Source of the DNA: Anaerolineales bacterium UBA6131
GTDB lineage: Bacteria > Chloroflexota > Anaerolineae > UBA2200
Length of the DNA stretch: 16,438 bases
NCBI GenBank assembly: GCA_002435875.1
Contig: DIVN01000242.1
Coordinates: 1-16,438, forward strand
Direction: 5' to 3'
Numbering within the stretch: position 1 is the first letter of the stretch; every line of letters starts with the position of its first letter. The position numbers were made by a program, and so were the translations under genes. Under the pieces are notes generated by a model. It was not told the DNA's origin. It did no database searches and was given only the letters and a program-made list of their open reading frames with translations. This document shows, in pieces, positions 7,893 through 14,469 of the stretch.

Positions 7893-7914
7893 ACGGCAGG
7901 CTATGGCCTGCCGT
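7893..7914 (-). repeat. Perfect 9-bp inverted repeat upstream of the membrane protein gene
   Basis: ACGGCAGGC and GCCTGCCGT flank a 4-nt loop. The hairpin lies in the 58-nt gap between nadE and the spermidine-synthase-like gene. Its base abuts the GAGGG ribosome binding site at 7892-7888. Neither strand has a following T-tract, so it is unlikely to be a simple intrinsic terminator. It may instead stabilise mRNA or modulate translation of the downstream gene. Confidence 0.6.
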
Positions 7915-7937
7915 CAACTTCGCGGCAGGGATCTGTG

Positions 7938-8768
7938 TCAGCTTCCCCAATCGCGCGGGTACAAGAAATCATGCCCTACGTCGCGTCGGCTGACCTTGGC
8001 AATAACTGGGGGAAGGCGCTTGTACTGCGAACTCCGCAGCCTGCGGATCACGGTAGTCACGAAACGTGGCTCGAATCCACAGGAAACCGCTTCGTCAAAG
8101 TTGTACCGCTCGTCCACGATCAGGTACAAGAGCTTGTCCACCTCAGCATACGTGAAACCGAGTTCGCCTTCGTCTGTCTGTCCAGCCCAAAGATCGGCTG
8201 ATGGCGGCTTGTCCAGAATTGCTTGAGGCATACCTACGGCCCGCGCCATCTGGCGAACCTGAGTCTTGTACAGGTCCCCCAGCGGGTTGAGGGCAGAGGC
8301 CATGTCTCCGAACAGGGTGCCATAGCCCAAGAGCAACTCTGTCTTGTTGCTAGTCCCGACAGCGAGCCCATTCCACAGGACGGTATGGTCGTAGAGCACG
8401 ATCATTCGCATTCGCGCCATAACGTTACCACGCCGAATATTGTCCATGTCCGGGAACAGGTCCAGATATGGCTTTACCATTGGCGTGATGTCGATTGTCT
8501 TGCTCGCTACACCGGTGATGGCAACGACTTGCTCTGCATGCTGTGCGCTTTCTGGCGCACTCGTCTGATAGGGGAGCAGGAGAGCCAGGACGTTCTCTGG
8601 ACCAAGCGCTTCTGCTGCCAGGAAACATGCCATGCTCGAATCGAGACCTCCCGAAAGGTTCAGCACAGCCTTTCGAAAACCAAAGCGTTCCATCTCTTGT
8701 CGCAAGAATGTGACAAGGACACGGCGAGTCACTTCGGTATTTAGTGACAGCTTTGCCTCAACATCCAA
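7938..8768 (-). CDS. nadE: NAD+ synthetase (synthetase domain only)
   Basis: NadE converts deamido-NAD (nicotinic acid adenine dinucleotide) to NAD+ with ATP and ammonia, the last step of NAD biosynthesis. The N-type ATP pyrophosphatase loop SGGLDSS (residues 39-45) and the GTSNKTELLLGY motif (about 139-150) are intact, and the length (276 residues) fits an ammonia-dependent or stand-alone synthetase domain. A TTG at 8792 overlaps the nitrilase stop as TTGA. TTG at 8768 is better supported, because GGGAGGA lies 7 nt upstream and the resulting N-terminus (LDVEAKLSLN) matches the usual start of the family. The gene directly upstream encodes a nitrilase-type amidase, which very probably supplies ammonia from glutamine. 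Confidence 0.93.
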   Translation of the reverse strand: MDVEAKLSLNTEVTRRVLVTFLRQEMERFGFRKAVLNLSGGLDSSMACFLAAEALGPENVLALLLPYQTSAPESAQHAEQVVAITGVASKTIDITPMVKPYLDLFPDMDNIRRGNVMARMRMIVLYDHTVLWNGLAVGTSNKTELLLGYGTLFGDMASALNPLGDLYKTQVRQMARAVGMPQAILDKPPSADLWAGQTDEGELGFTYAEVDKLLYLIVDERYNFDEAVSCGFEPRFVTTVIRRLRSSQYKRLPPVIAKVSRRDVGHDFLYPRDWGS

Positions 8769-8774
8769 GGTCTG

Positions 8775-8781
8775 TCCTCCC
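8775..8781 (-). promoter_or_regulatory. Ribosome binding site supporting the TTG start of nadE
   Basis: The minus strand reads GGGAGGA here, 7 nt before the TTG at 8768. The alternative TTG at 8792, overlapping the previous stop, has no site this strong. This decides the start in favour of 8768. Confidence 0.6.
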
Positions 8782-8788
8782 ACGTCTC

Positions 8789-9658
8789 TCAAGGGGTAGC
8801 GCAGGATCCGGTGTGCGCCATACGCGCCATCTCCTGCGCCAACAAACCCGCACGCTCGTCCCGGAGTAGCGGTAGCTGCACCCGCACCCTGCGTAGGGAA
8901 CCCAAGTCCAGGTCAGCCGTCAGCAAGTACTCCTCGAAGTAAGGCGCTCGCGCGATCAGCTTGCCATCAGGCCCGAAAATGGTAGACCCGCCCCAGAAGT
9001 TGAGGCCGTCTTCAAAGCCCACCCGGTTGCAGTGCAAGACGAAATTGGTTAGGAAGGTGGCATACGTTTGATTGATCATCTCCACGGAGAGCGAACTTCC
9101 CAACGCTGCCTCGGGACTCAGTCCTCGACCTGGACTGGCCGAAACGAAAAGCAGGATATCCGCTCCGTCAAGCCATAAACTATACGCAGAACTCATGTGC
9201 CAGAAATCTTCGCAGATGAGCACCCCCACGCGGCCCAACCGCGTGTCAAAGGCCCGCAGTTGGCTACCTGGTGCGAAGTAGCGCCCCTCTTCAAACATCC
9301 CATAAGTGGGAAGGTATACCTTCCGGTGTGTATGGACAATCTCGCCTCTGGACAGGTATGCCGCCGAGATGTAGAAGCGGTGGCGGCGGTCTCTTTCCGG
9401 AAAGCCAACCAGCAAATCGAGATCTTGGCTTGCCGCTATCAGCGGCTGTAAGAGCGCATTGTTGTCCTCGACGGACAGGGCAACATCCTGGGCCAGGTCT
9501 TTAAGCAGGTAGCCAGTCAGCGAAAGCTCAGGAAAACACAACAGTTCAATATGCTGTGCTTTTGCCTCGCTGATCATGCGCAGGTGCGACTCTAGATTTC
9601 GCTCCACGTCGCCTAGTACTGCACCGATCTGCGCAAGGCCTACTCTCAGTTTAGCCAT
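8789..9658 (-). CDS. Nitrilase-superfamily glutaminase, probable amidotransferase subunit for NAD synthetase
   Basis: This carbon-nitrogen hydrolase of 289 residues carries the full catalytic triad in its usual contexts: E44 in CFPELSLTGY, K113 in HRKVYLPTYG and C149 in LICEDFW. The sequences LSLTGYLLKDL and YLPTYGMFEEGRYF are close to the glutaminase domain of glutamine-dependent NAD+ synthetases, where the domain is normally fused in front of NadE. Here it is a separate gene immediately before nadE. That position strongly suggests it hydrolyses glutamine and channels ammonia to NadE. The ATG overlaps the lgt stop as TAATG, with GGAG 7-8 nt upstream, so translation is probably coupled to lgt. 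A free-standing amidase of other specificity is the less likely alternative. Confidence 0.87.
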   Translation of the reverse strand: MAKLRVGLAQIGAVLGDVERNLESHLRMISEAKAQHIELLCFPELSLTGYLLKDLAQDVALSVEDNNALLQPLIAASQDLDLLVGFPERDRRHRFYISAAYLSRGEIVHTHRKVYLPTYGMFEEGRYFAPGSQLRAFDTRLGRVGVLICEDFWHMSSAYSLWLDGADILLFVSASPGRGLSPEAALGSSLSVEMINQTYATFLTNFVLHCNRVGFEDGLNFWGGSTIFGPDGKLIARAPYFEEYLLTADLDLGSLRRVRVQLPLLRDERAGLLAQEMARMAHTGSCATP

Positions 9659-10452
9659 TAAGCATCTCCGTCAGTTCCGTCCGTTTGGGCCGAGGTATTC
9701 GCACGATAGCGACGAAACCACCAGCAAATGGATAGACACGAACCCGCCACCGAGGCTTCCACCAACTCGGCAAGCTGCGTACTGCGCAACATGCCAACAT
9801 ACAGGGCTTGGTCACTGCGGGCAAACCCAAGAAGGAAGTGTCCGACACCGTTGCCGAATACGTAGAGTAGCCCCAGAAGACCAGGGCGGTGCTGCGAACA
9901 ACTCGCCCGATGGAGGGTGTAGAATAGGCCGAGACCCAGAAACGAGCCCAGAAGCTGAGTGGGAATCCGCGGCCCATACACGCCGTACAGGTCAGGGAGC
10001 CACATGCTAATCGGAGACCGCATGATCAATCCGTAGTTGGCTCCATGCAACAGTGCTCCCGCCCAGCCCAACGCTTGGGCCAGCGCTACAGCTGGTGCGG
10101 CGAGGTCGACCAGGCGCAGGGCGGATACCTGAGTGTATACAGAATAGAGGTAGAGAACAACCAGCCCCCCGAGCAGGCCTCCCTGGAAAACGAGGCCACC
10201 ATCCCAACGAGACCATAGGTCAAGGATGCCTCCGGAGAAGTCCTCGCGATGAGCCAAGACATAGGCCAGGCGCGCTCCAACGATGCCCCCAGCAATGGTC
10301 CACAAAGCCCCATCCAGCAGGTACGTTACGCTGAAGCCTGACAAGGAGCCGCGCCAATGCACATACGCTACGGCAACCATGATGCCCAAGGAAACGGCAG
10401 CCGTGTAGGCATACACTGAGAAAGGCCCCCAACGAAGGACAACCGGGTGCAT
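9658..10452 (-). CDS. lgt: Prolipoprotein diacylglyceryl transferase (Lgt) homologue with altered active-site residues
   Basis: Lgt attaches diacylglycerol from phosphatidylglycerol to the lipobox cysteine of prolipoproteins in the cytoplasmic membrane. This 264-residue polytopic protein keeps the family framework: GPFSVYAY (9-16), GARLAYVL (59-66), DGGLVFQGGLLGG (84-96), ALAQALGWAGALLHGANYG (123-141), RIPTQLLG (162-169) and FARSDQ (210-215). By my alignment the positions equal to E. coli H103, R143 and N146 are Q90, W130 and A133. Since R143 and N146 are among the important residues of E. coli Lgt, full activity is uncertain. The ATG lies 10 nt after the stop of the sugar-nucleotidyltransferase gene, and the closest AGGAG is rather distant (13 nt). 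The family assignment is firm. Catalytic competence is open. Confidence 0.85.
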   Translation of the reverse strand: MHPVVLRWGPFSVYAYTAAVSLGIMVAVAYVHWRGSLSGFSVTYLLDGALWTIAGGIVGARLAYVLAHREDFSGGILDLWSRWDGGLVFQGGLLGGLVVLYLYSVYTQVSALRLVDLAAPAVALAQALGWAGALLHGANYGLIMRSPISMWLPDLYGVYGPRIPTQLLGSFLGLGLFYTLHRASCSQHRPGLLGLLYVFGNGVGHFLLGFARSDQALYVGMLRSTQLAELVEASVAGSCLSICWWFRRYRANTSAQTDGTDGDA

Positions 10453-10462
10453 GCGGGCCGCG

Positions 10463-12955
10463 CTACTCCTGGAGGCTTTCTACGATTCGTGCATACCTGT
10501 CGGCCAGGTCTTCGGCTGCACTGGTGGAGTCTGACTCGGCATAGACCCTAAAGAGTGGCCTGTCGGGATCTGGGAGGACCAGGACCCAGTCCTCTCCAAA
10601 GCGCACCTTGACCCCGTCAATCTGTGACTCTTTGTCTTCTTTGTATCTTTCATGCAGGAGGCGCATGACTGTGCCTTTGCTTTCCCAAGGACATGGCACA
10701 TTGCGCACGGCGACGTGCTGGGGTGGTAACGAAGCAACGATCCTGGAGAGACTGCTCTTGCTGTGCGCAAGAAACTCGAGCAGCTTCGCCATCGCCATCA
10801 TTCCGTCCACGGCGGGTTGGAACTGCGGCACCACAAAACCGTCAGCCCCATCCGTGGCCATCACCACATCCTTCTGAACAGCCACCTCCATGACGTCGTG
10901 CATGTCAAGCCGAGTCTGTAAGATGTGGCCATTGCGTTCCTCTGCGATGGTCTTGAGTGTGCGCGAGACATTGACGGGGACCGCCACGGTACCGCCCTTG
11001 TAGGCATCCAGTGCCAGAGCCGCGAACACCGCAGCGACGACCCCGCTCGGCAGCATCTTGCCACGGTCGTCGACTAGGAAGATCTTCTCACCGCCCACGT
11101 CGAACCGTACACCCAGGTTTGTGCCCAAGACAGAACAGATAGAGCCGAGCTGCTCAAGTGAGCGCTGCAATTCCTGCGGCAGAATGGACATCTTACTCTC
11201 GTCAATGGCTGAATTGAGCTCTACTACTCGCACGCCGAGGCGTCTGAGAATATTGGGGAGGATTAAGGACACTGGGGAATTTGCGTAATCGATCACGATG
11301 AAAAAGCCGGCTTTGCGTATTGCCTCAACATCCAGCGCTGCTAGGAAGTCCGTGGTATACGTTTCAATCACGTTCGACTGGTACTCAATCACGCCAATTT
11401 CGTCAAGGTAGACCCGCCGAAAGTCTTCGCGGAAAAAGACTTGCTCGATCTTGCGTTCGGCATCCTTGCTGAGATTCATGCCGCGGGCATCCATGAACTT
11501 GATGTCTACCACTCGACTGTCGTAGGGGGATAACCTGATGTGCACACCGCCTGCTGCGCCAATCTTGCGCGTGAGGTAGCGGGCAACAGGAATTGGCACG
11601 CTGCGGAGGTCACGTACGTTGACACCGGCCGAGGGAAGTCCTGCAATGGTCGCACGCTTTAGCATGCGTGGGCTGCGATGCGGATCGCGGTTCATCGTCA
11701 CTGTTGCGCCTTTGGGTAATGAGGCGCCGAACGCAGCGCCGAGCCTGGTAGCGAATTCAGGCGTCAAGTCCACATTGACCTGGCCAGTGATTCCGTAACG
11801 GCTAAAAAGCACTCTCCGGCCTTGAGAGCCCCAGATAATGCTGGTCTTGACCGTAGCACCCGCCTCCACTTCCTTTTCCGGCCAGATCTTGACATTGGGA
11901 TGGATGATTGCCCGCTCTCCGATGATGCTCATGTCGCCAACGACAGCACCTTCGAAGATGACTGCTTTGCTCTTGATGGCGCACTGCCTGCAAACAATCG
12001 CGCCGCGCAGCTCTGCACCCTCACCGATGTAGGAATTGCGCCAGACGATGCTGCGATCGATGTGTGCTCGGTTGTCAACAATGCTATAGTCACGAACAAC
12101 GCTTGGCCCTCGGATCAAGACACTTCCCTTGACCTTCACATCTTGACCCAGATAAACGGGCCCATAGATCTCAGCGTCGGGGGCAATCTCCACGTTCTCG
12201 CCACACCATACACCGCCCCCGATTTCCTTGCCGATAGGGTCCACGCGTACTCGGCCCTCGAGGACATCAGAGGTAGCGCGCATGTATTCCTGGATGTTGC
12301 CGACATCACACCAGTAGCCTTCCGATACAAAACCGTACAGTGGGTCGCCTCGCTCCAGAAGCATAGGGAACAGGTCCTTGCTAAAGTCGAACGGCTCCCC
12401 TGGCGCAAAGTTGTCGAGCACGGAAGGCTCTAGAATGTAGATACCGGTATTCACGGTATCCGAAATTACTTCTCCCCAACTGGGTTTTTCCTGGAACTCC
12501 TGGATGCGACCTTCGCTGTTGGTGATTACTACCCCGTATTCCAGTGGGTTGGGCACGCGATAAAGAGTGAGTGTCGCCACTGCCTTCTTGGACTTGTGAA
12601 AGGCGACAATCGCATCCAGGTCAAAGTCCGTAAGCGCATCTCCGCTGATTACCAAGAAGGTATCATCCAGAAACGATTGCGCATTCTTCACGCTGCCTGC
12701 CGTGCCCAGGGGTACTTCTTCTATCGAATAGGTGATGTTCATGCCCATCGCTGAACCATCACCAAAGTAGTCCTGGATGATGTCCGCCATGTACTGTAAA
12801 GTGAACACGACATCAGTGATACCGTGACGCTTCAACAAGTCGAGGATGTGCACGATTACGGGCTTGTTAACAATCTGCACCATGGGCTTCGGGCGATTGA
12901 TCGTCAGCGGCCGCAATCGGGACCCTTGTCCGCCAGCCATCACCACTGCCTTCAT
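10463..12955 (-). CDS. Sugar-1-phosphate nucleotidyltransferase / phosphohexomutase-like fusion
   Basis: With ATG at 12955 (GAGGAGG just upstream) the protein is 830 residues. Residues 1-235 are a nucleotidyl transferase with the nucleotide loop MAGGQGSRLRP (6-16) and NRPKPM, which would make NDP-sugars from sugar-1-phosphates. Residues ~250-375 are a left-handed beta-helix of hexapeptide repeats. Residues ~380-830 follow the four-domain phosphohexomutase plan. The usual mutase motifs are absent or altered: the serine loop region reads RLSPYDSRVVDIKF (about 471) instead of a TASHNP loop, the DGDxDR metal loop is GVRFDVGGEKI (about 615), and the terminal phosphate loop is LPDPDRPLFRVYAE (about 795). 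Such proteins are usually annotated mannose-1-phosphate guanylyltransferase, but GTP/mannose specificity is not proven here. It is the first gene of the minus operon, behind the 13007-13034 promoter. Confidence 0.88.
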   Translation of the reverse strand: MKAVVMAGGQGSRLRPLTINRPKPMVQIVNKPVIVHILDLLKRHGITDVVFTLQYMADIIQDYFGDGSAMGMNITYSIEEVPLGTAGSVKNAQSFLDDTFLVISGDALTDFDLDAIVAFHKSKKAVATLTLYRVPNPLEYGVVITNSEGRIQEFQEKPSWGEVISDTVNTGIYILEPSVLDNFAPGEPFDFSKDLFPMLLERGDPLYGFVSEGYWCDVGNIQEYMRATSDVLEGRVRVDPIGKEIGGGVWCGENVEIAPDAEIYGPVYLGQDVKVKGSVLIRGPSVVRDYSIVDNRAHIDRSIVWRNSYIGEGAELRGAIVCRQCAIKSKAVIFEGAVVGDMSIIGERAIIHPNVKIWPEKEVEAGATVKTSIIWGSQGRRVLFSRYGITGQVNVDLTPEFATRLGAAFGASLPKGATVTMNRDPHRSPRMLKRATIAGLPSAGVNVRDLRSVPIPVARYLTRKIGAAGGVHIRLSPYDSRVVDIKFMDARGMNLSKDAERKIEQVFFREDFRRVYLDEIGVIEYQSNVIETYTTDFLAALDVEAIRKAGFFIVIDYANSPVSLILPNILRRLGVRVVELNSAIDESKMSILPQELQRSLEQLGSICSVLGTNLGVRFDVGGEKIFLVDDRGKMLPSGVVAAVFAALALDAYKGGTVAVPVNVSRTLKTIAEERNGHILQTRLDMHDVMEVAVQKDVVMATDGADGFVVPQFQPAVDGMMAMAKLLEFLAHSKSSLSRIVASLPPQHVAVRNVPCPWESKGTVMRLLHERYKEDKESQIDGVKVRFGEDWVLVLPDPDRPLFRVYAESDSTSAAEDLADRYARIVESLQE

Positions 12956-13006
12956 GACATCCTCCTCTTGGGAAGCTGCGCCGTGTGGAGCACATATTCT
13001 GCTGGG

Positions 13007-13034
13007 ATGATAGCACAAAGTCCGTGACGCTCAA
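13007..13034 (-). promoter_or_regulatory. Predicted promoter of the eight-gene minus operon
   Basis: The minus strand carries TTGAGC (13034-13029), a 16-nt spacer and TATCAT (13012-13007). TG one base before the -10 makes it an extended -10. Transcription would start near 13000, about 45 nt before the ATG at 12955. It also makes the longer reading of the first gene (from 13018) impossible to express from this promoter. Confidence 0.6.
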
Positions 13035-13062
13035 ATCATCGCGCATTTCCGAGTCTGCGACC

Positions 13063-13091
13063 TGGGCAAAGGACTGCCACTATGCTATAAT
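13063..13091 (+). promoter_or_regulatory. Predicted extended -10 promoter of the L,D-transpeptidase gene
   Basis: TGGGCA (13063-13068), a 17-nt spacer and a perfect TATAAT (13086-13091) preceded by TGC, giving TGCTATAAT. Transcription would start close to 13098, so the 5' leader is only about 12-30 nt depending on which start codon is used. It is divergent to the operon promoter on the other strand, and the two -35 elements are only about 30 bp apart. Confidence 0.65.
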
Positions 13092-13112
13092 CTCCGGCAG
13101 GACCACACGTTG

Positions 13113-14183
13113 ATGGCGGCAAACTCGATGAATAGCCCTGAAATTGAGCGTCTTCTGAACCTGGTTCGATCGACGGCTGAAGCAGGGGACTGGCCAACGG
13201 CCCGGTCCTATCTGTATCAAGTGCTGGATCTCGATCACGATAACGAAGAGGCCTTGCTCTGGCTTGCTGGCTTGGCCCAGGACCCCAGAGAGTCAATCAG
13301 GGTGCTCCAAGCGCTGCTCAGAAGCAACCCCCAGAACGAGAGGGCACTGGCGGGGCTGGAATGGGCCCGTGCGCAATTGCCAAGGAATCGAGGCTCTGCA
13401 GCAACTGTTGACCGGAAGCCCATCGATCGCCAGAGGTCCGCCAGGGAGCACAGCTCATCGAGGTGGACGTCAGCGGGAGTGGCGGAGCTGCTAATGGCTC
13501 TTGCCGTACTCTGCCTGCTCGTGTGGTTTGGGGTGTCCGGTCCTTTCGATCCACTTGAGTTCTTCCGTCGCGACGCTGTTAGCGCAGGGGAAGCCCATCC
13601 ACCAACTGCCGCGCCGACCGCTACACCGACAACCGCGCCTGCCGCCACTGTAACGCCGGCCCCTACAGCCTCGCCGACCTTGAGCGCGCATGCAACGGCC
13701 ACAAGCACAACTGCCCCACCTGCTACGCCAACAGCAGCCTTGGTAGCCACCGCTACACCTGCCCCTATCGAGCCCATGCGGGTAGCCAAGAGGATTGACA
13801 TCAGCCTGTCTGCCCAGACTCTCGTTGCCTATGAGGGCGATGAAGAAGTCTTTCGCGCGACGGTATCCACGGGTGCTCCATCGACGCCCACGGTGATCGG
13901 CAGGTTCCGCATCTTTCACAAACTGCTCTTGCAGACTATGACTGGCCCCGGTTATGAGCAGCCGGATGTACCGTACGTTATGTACTTCTACGGGGCCTAT
14001 TCTATTCATGGCGCCTATTGGCACAACGACTTTGGCATTGCGCGTAGCCACGGCTGCGTGAATCTCCGAGTCCCGGAAGCAAAGTGGCTTTTTGAATGGG
14101 CGGATCCGCCTTTGCCAGATGGTGCGTTTCAGATCTGGGATGCAACTCCCGGCTCCGGAACTCTGGTAGTCGTCCATGAGTAA
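13113..14183 (+). CDS. L,D-transpeptidase (YkuD) with N-terminal TPR-like domain and TM anchor
   Basis: The YkuD domain cross-links or modifies peptidoglycan through a catalytic cysteine in the cell wall space. Domains in order are: a TPR-like helical segment (about 5-85, with ARSYLYQVLDLDHDNEEALL), one TM helix (about 122-142, AELLMALAVLCLLVWF), a Thr/Pro/Ala-rich linker (about 160-220), then YkuD (about 228-356). The motif HGAYWHNDFG followed by SHGCVN gives the catalytic C315. The N-terminal repeats should be cytosolic and the catalytic domain outside. ATG at 13113 is chosen. TTG at 13110 is better spaced (7 nt) from AGGA at 13099-13102, and ATG at 13128 is also possible. It is transcribed divergently from the sugar-nucleotide/lgt operon, consistent with a shared envelope role. 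Confidence 0.92.
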   Translation: MAANSMNSPEIERLLNLVRSTAEAGDWPTARSYLYQVLDLDHDNEEALLWLAGLAQDPRESIRVLQALLRSNPQNERALAGLEWARAQLPRNRGSAATVDRKPIDRQRSAREHSSSRWTSAGVAELLMALAVLCLLVWFGVSGPFDPLEFFRRDAVSAGEAHPPTAAPTATPTTAPAATVTPAPTASPTLSAHATATSTTAPPATPTAALVATATPAPIEPMRVAKRIDISLSAQTLVAYEGDEEVFRATVSTGAPSTPTVIGRFRIFHKLLLQTMTGPGYEQPDVPYVMYFYGAYSIHGAYWHNDFGIARSHGCVNLRVPEAKWLFEWADPPLPDGAFQIWDATPGSGTLVVVHE

Positions 14184-14184
14184 G

Positions 14185-14213
14185 TTGACCTGCCCATGGT
14201 TTCTCACTATATA
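14185..14213 (+). promoter_or_regulatory. Predicted strong promoter for aspS
   Basis: TTGACC (14185-14190), a 17-nt spacer and TATATA (14208-14213). This is the best -35/-10 pair in the window and it starts one base after the stop codon of the L,D-transpeptidase gene. The transcription start would be near 14220, leaving a leader of about 250 nt before aspS. Confidence 0.65.
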
Positions 14214-14218
14214 TCGTT

Positions 14219-14466
14219 GTGGGCCACTGATGGACCCACGAAGGAGTACCGCAAGACAACCCCAGGCTAGGGGGAGCACTGCTGCGGCTCACGAGGCCCA
14301 CTGAGACTCTGCATTGCCAGGGTGGACTATGCGGAGTTGAATACTCCCGTTCCCGAGCTCGGTTTGGCGAACTGTGGGGTCATTTGCCGCAAGGCGTAGC
14401 AGCCCAGCCAGAGTTGTGAGGAACCCTCGTCTTGGACGGGGGTTTCCATTTGTTGTCATAGGAGGC
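14219..14466 (+). promoter_or_regulatory. Long, probably structured 5' leader of aspS
   Basis: About 250 nt separate the predicted transcription start from aspS, with no credible coding frame. It opens with a hairpin at 14219-14239: GTGGG/CCCAC plus CCA/TGG, a bulged A and a CTGA loop. Further in there is GGAGTACC (14243-14250), GAC at 14305-14307 after CTGA, and AGGGTGG (14319-14325). These elements loosely recall T-box riboswitch parts: an AGTA bulge, an Asp specifier codon and the start of the T-box. However, the spacing is too short for stems II and III, and TGGA would not pair with the expected GCCA end of tRNA-Asp. A regulatory leader is likely, but its class is unassigned. Confidence 0.35.
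14420..14447 (+). terminator. Attenuator-like hairpin just before the aspS ribosome binding site
   Basis: GGAACCCTCGTC and GACGGGGGTTTCC pair through a TTG loop, with one bulged base and one G-U pair. ATTTGTTGT follows immediately, and the AGGAGG Shine-Dalgarno at 14460-14465 lies 12 nt after the hairpin. A GC-rich hairpin plus a moderately U-rich tail looks like a leaky or conditional intrinsic terminator at the end of the aspS leader. The U-tract is interrupted, so efficiency as a terminator is uncertain. Confidence 0.45.
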
Positions 14467-14469
14467 ATG

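Noticed and set aside
7893..7914. Intrinsic terminator between nadE and the membrane protein gene
   Set aside because: The stem is strong, but no T-tract follows on either strand and the downstream gene continues in the same direction.
11822..12433. A 203-codon plus-strand frame inside the nucleotidyltransferase gene
   Set aside because: It is antisense to the beta-helix coding region, has no recognisable domain or start signal, and the minus-strand protein is clearly the real gene.
13600..13770. A DNA tandem repeat in the L,D-transpeptidase linker
   Set aside because: The protein is repetitive in Thr, Pro and Ala, but the codons vary and no DNA unit recurs exactly. It is a low-complexity linker, not a repeat array.
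13491..14279. A 262-codon minus-strand frame opposite the L,D-transpeptidase gene
   Set aside because: Its sequence is low-complexity and Arg/Gly-rich, as expected from reading the Thr/Pro/Ala linker backwards. No ribosome binding site or known domain is present.
14230..14304. A 24-codon frame (MDPRRSTARQ...) at the start of the aspS leader as an attenuation leader peptide
   Set aside because: It contains only one Asp codon, has no Shine-Dalgarno and begins inside a hairpin, so it does not look like an Asp-sensing leader peptide.
14219..14330. A confident T-box riboswitch call for the aspS leader
   Set aside because: The AGTA and AGGGTGG elements and a well-placed GAC are present. However, stems II/III have no room, upper stem I does not pair cleanly, and the TGGA bulge mismatches a G73 tRNA-Asp. 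It is kept only as a hypothesis.
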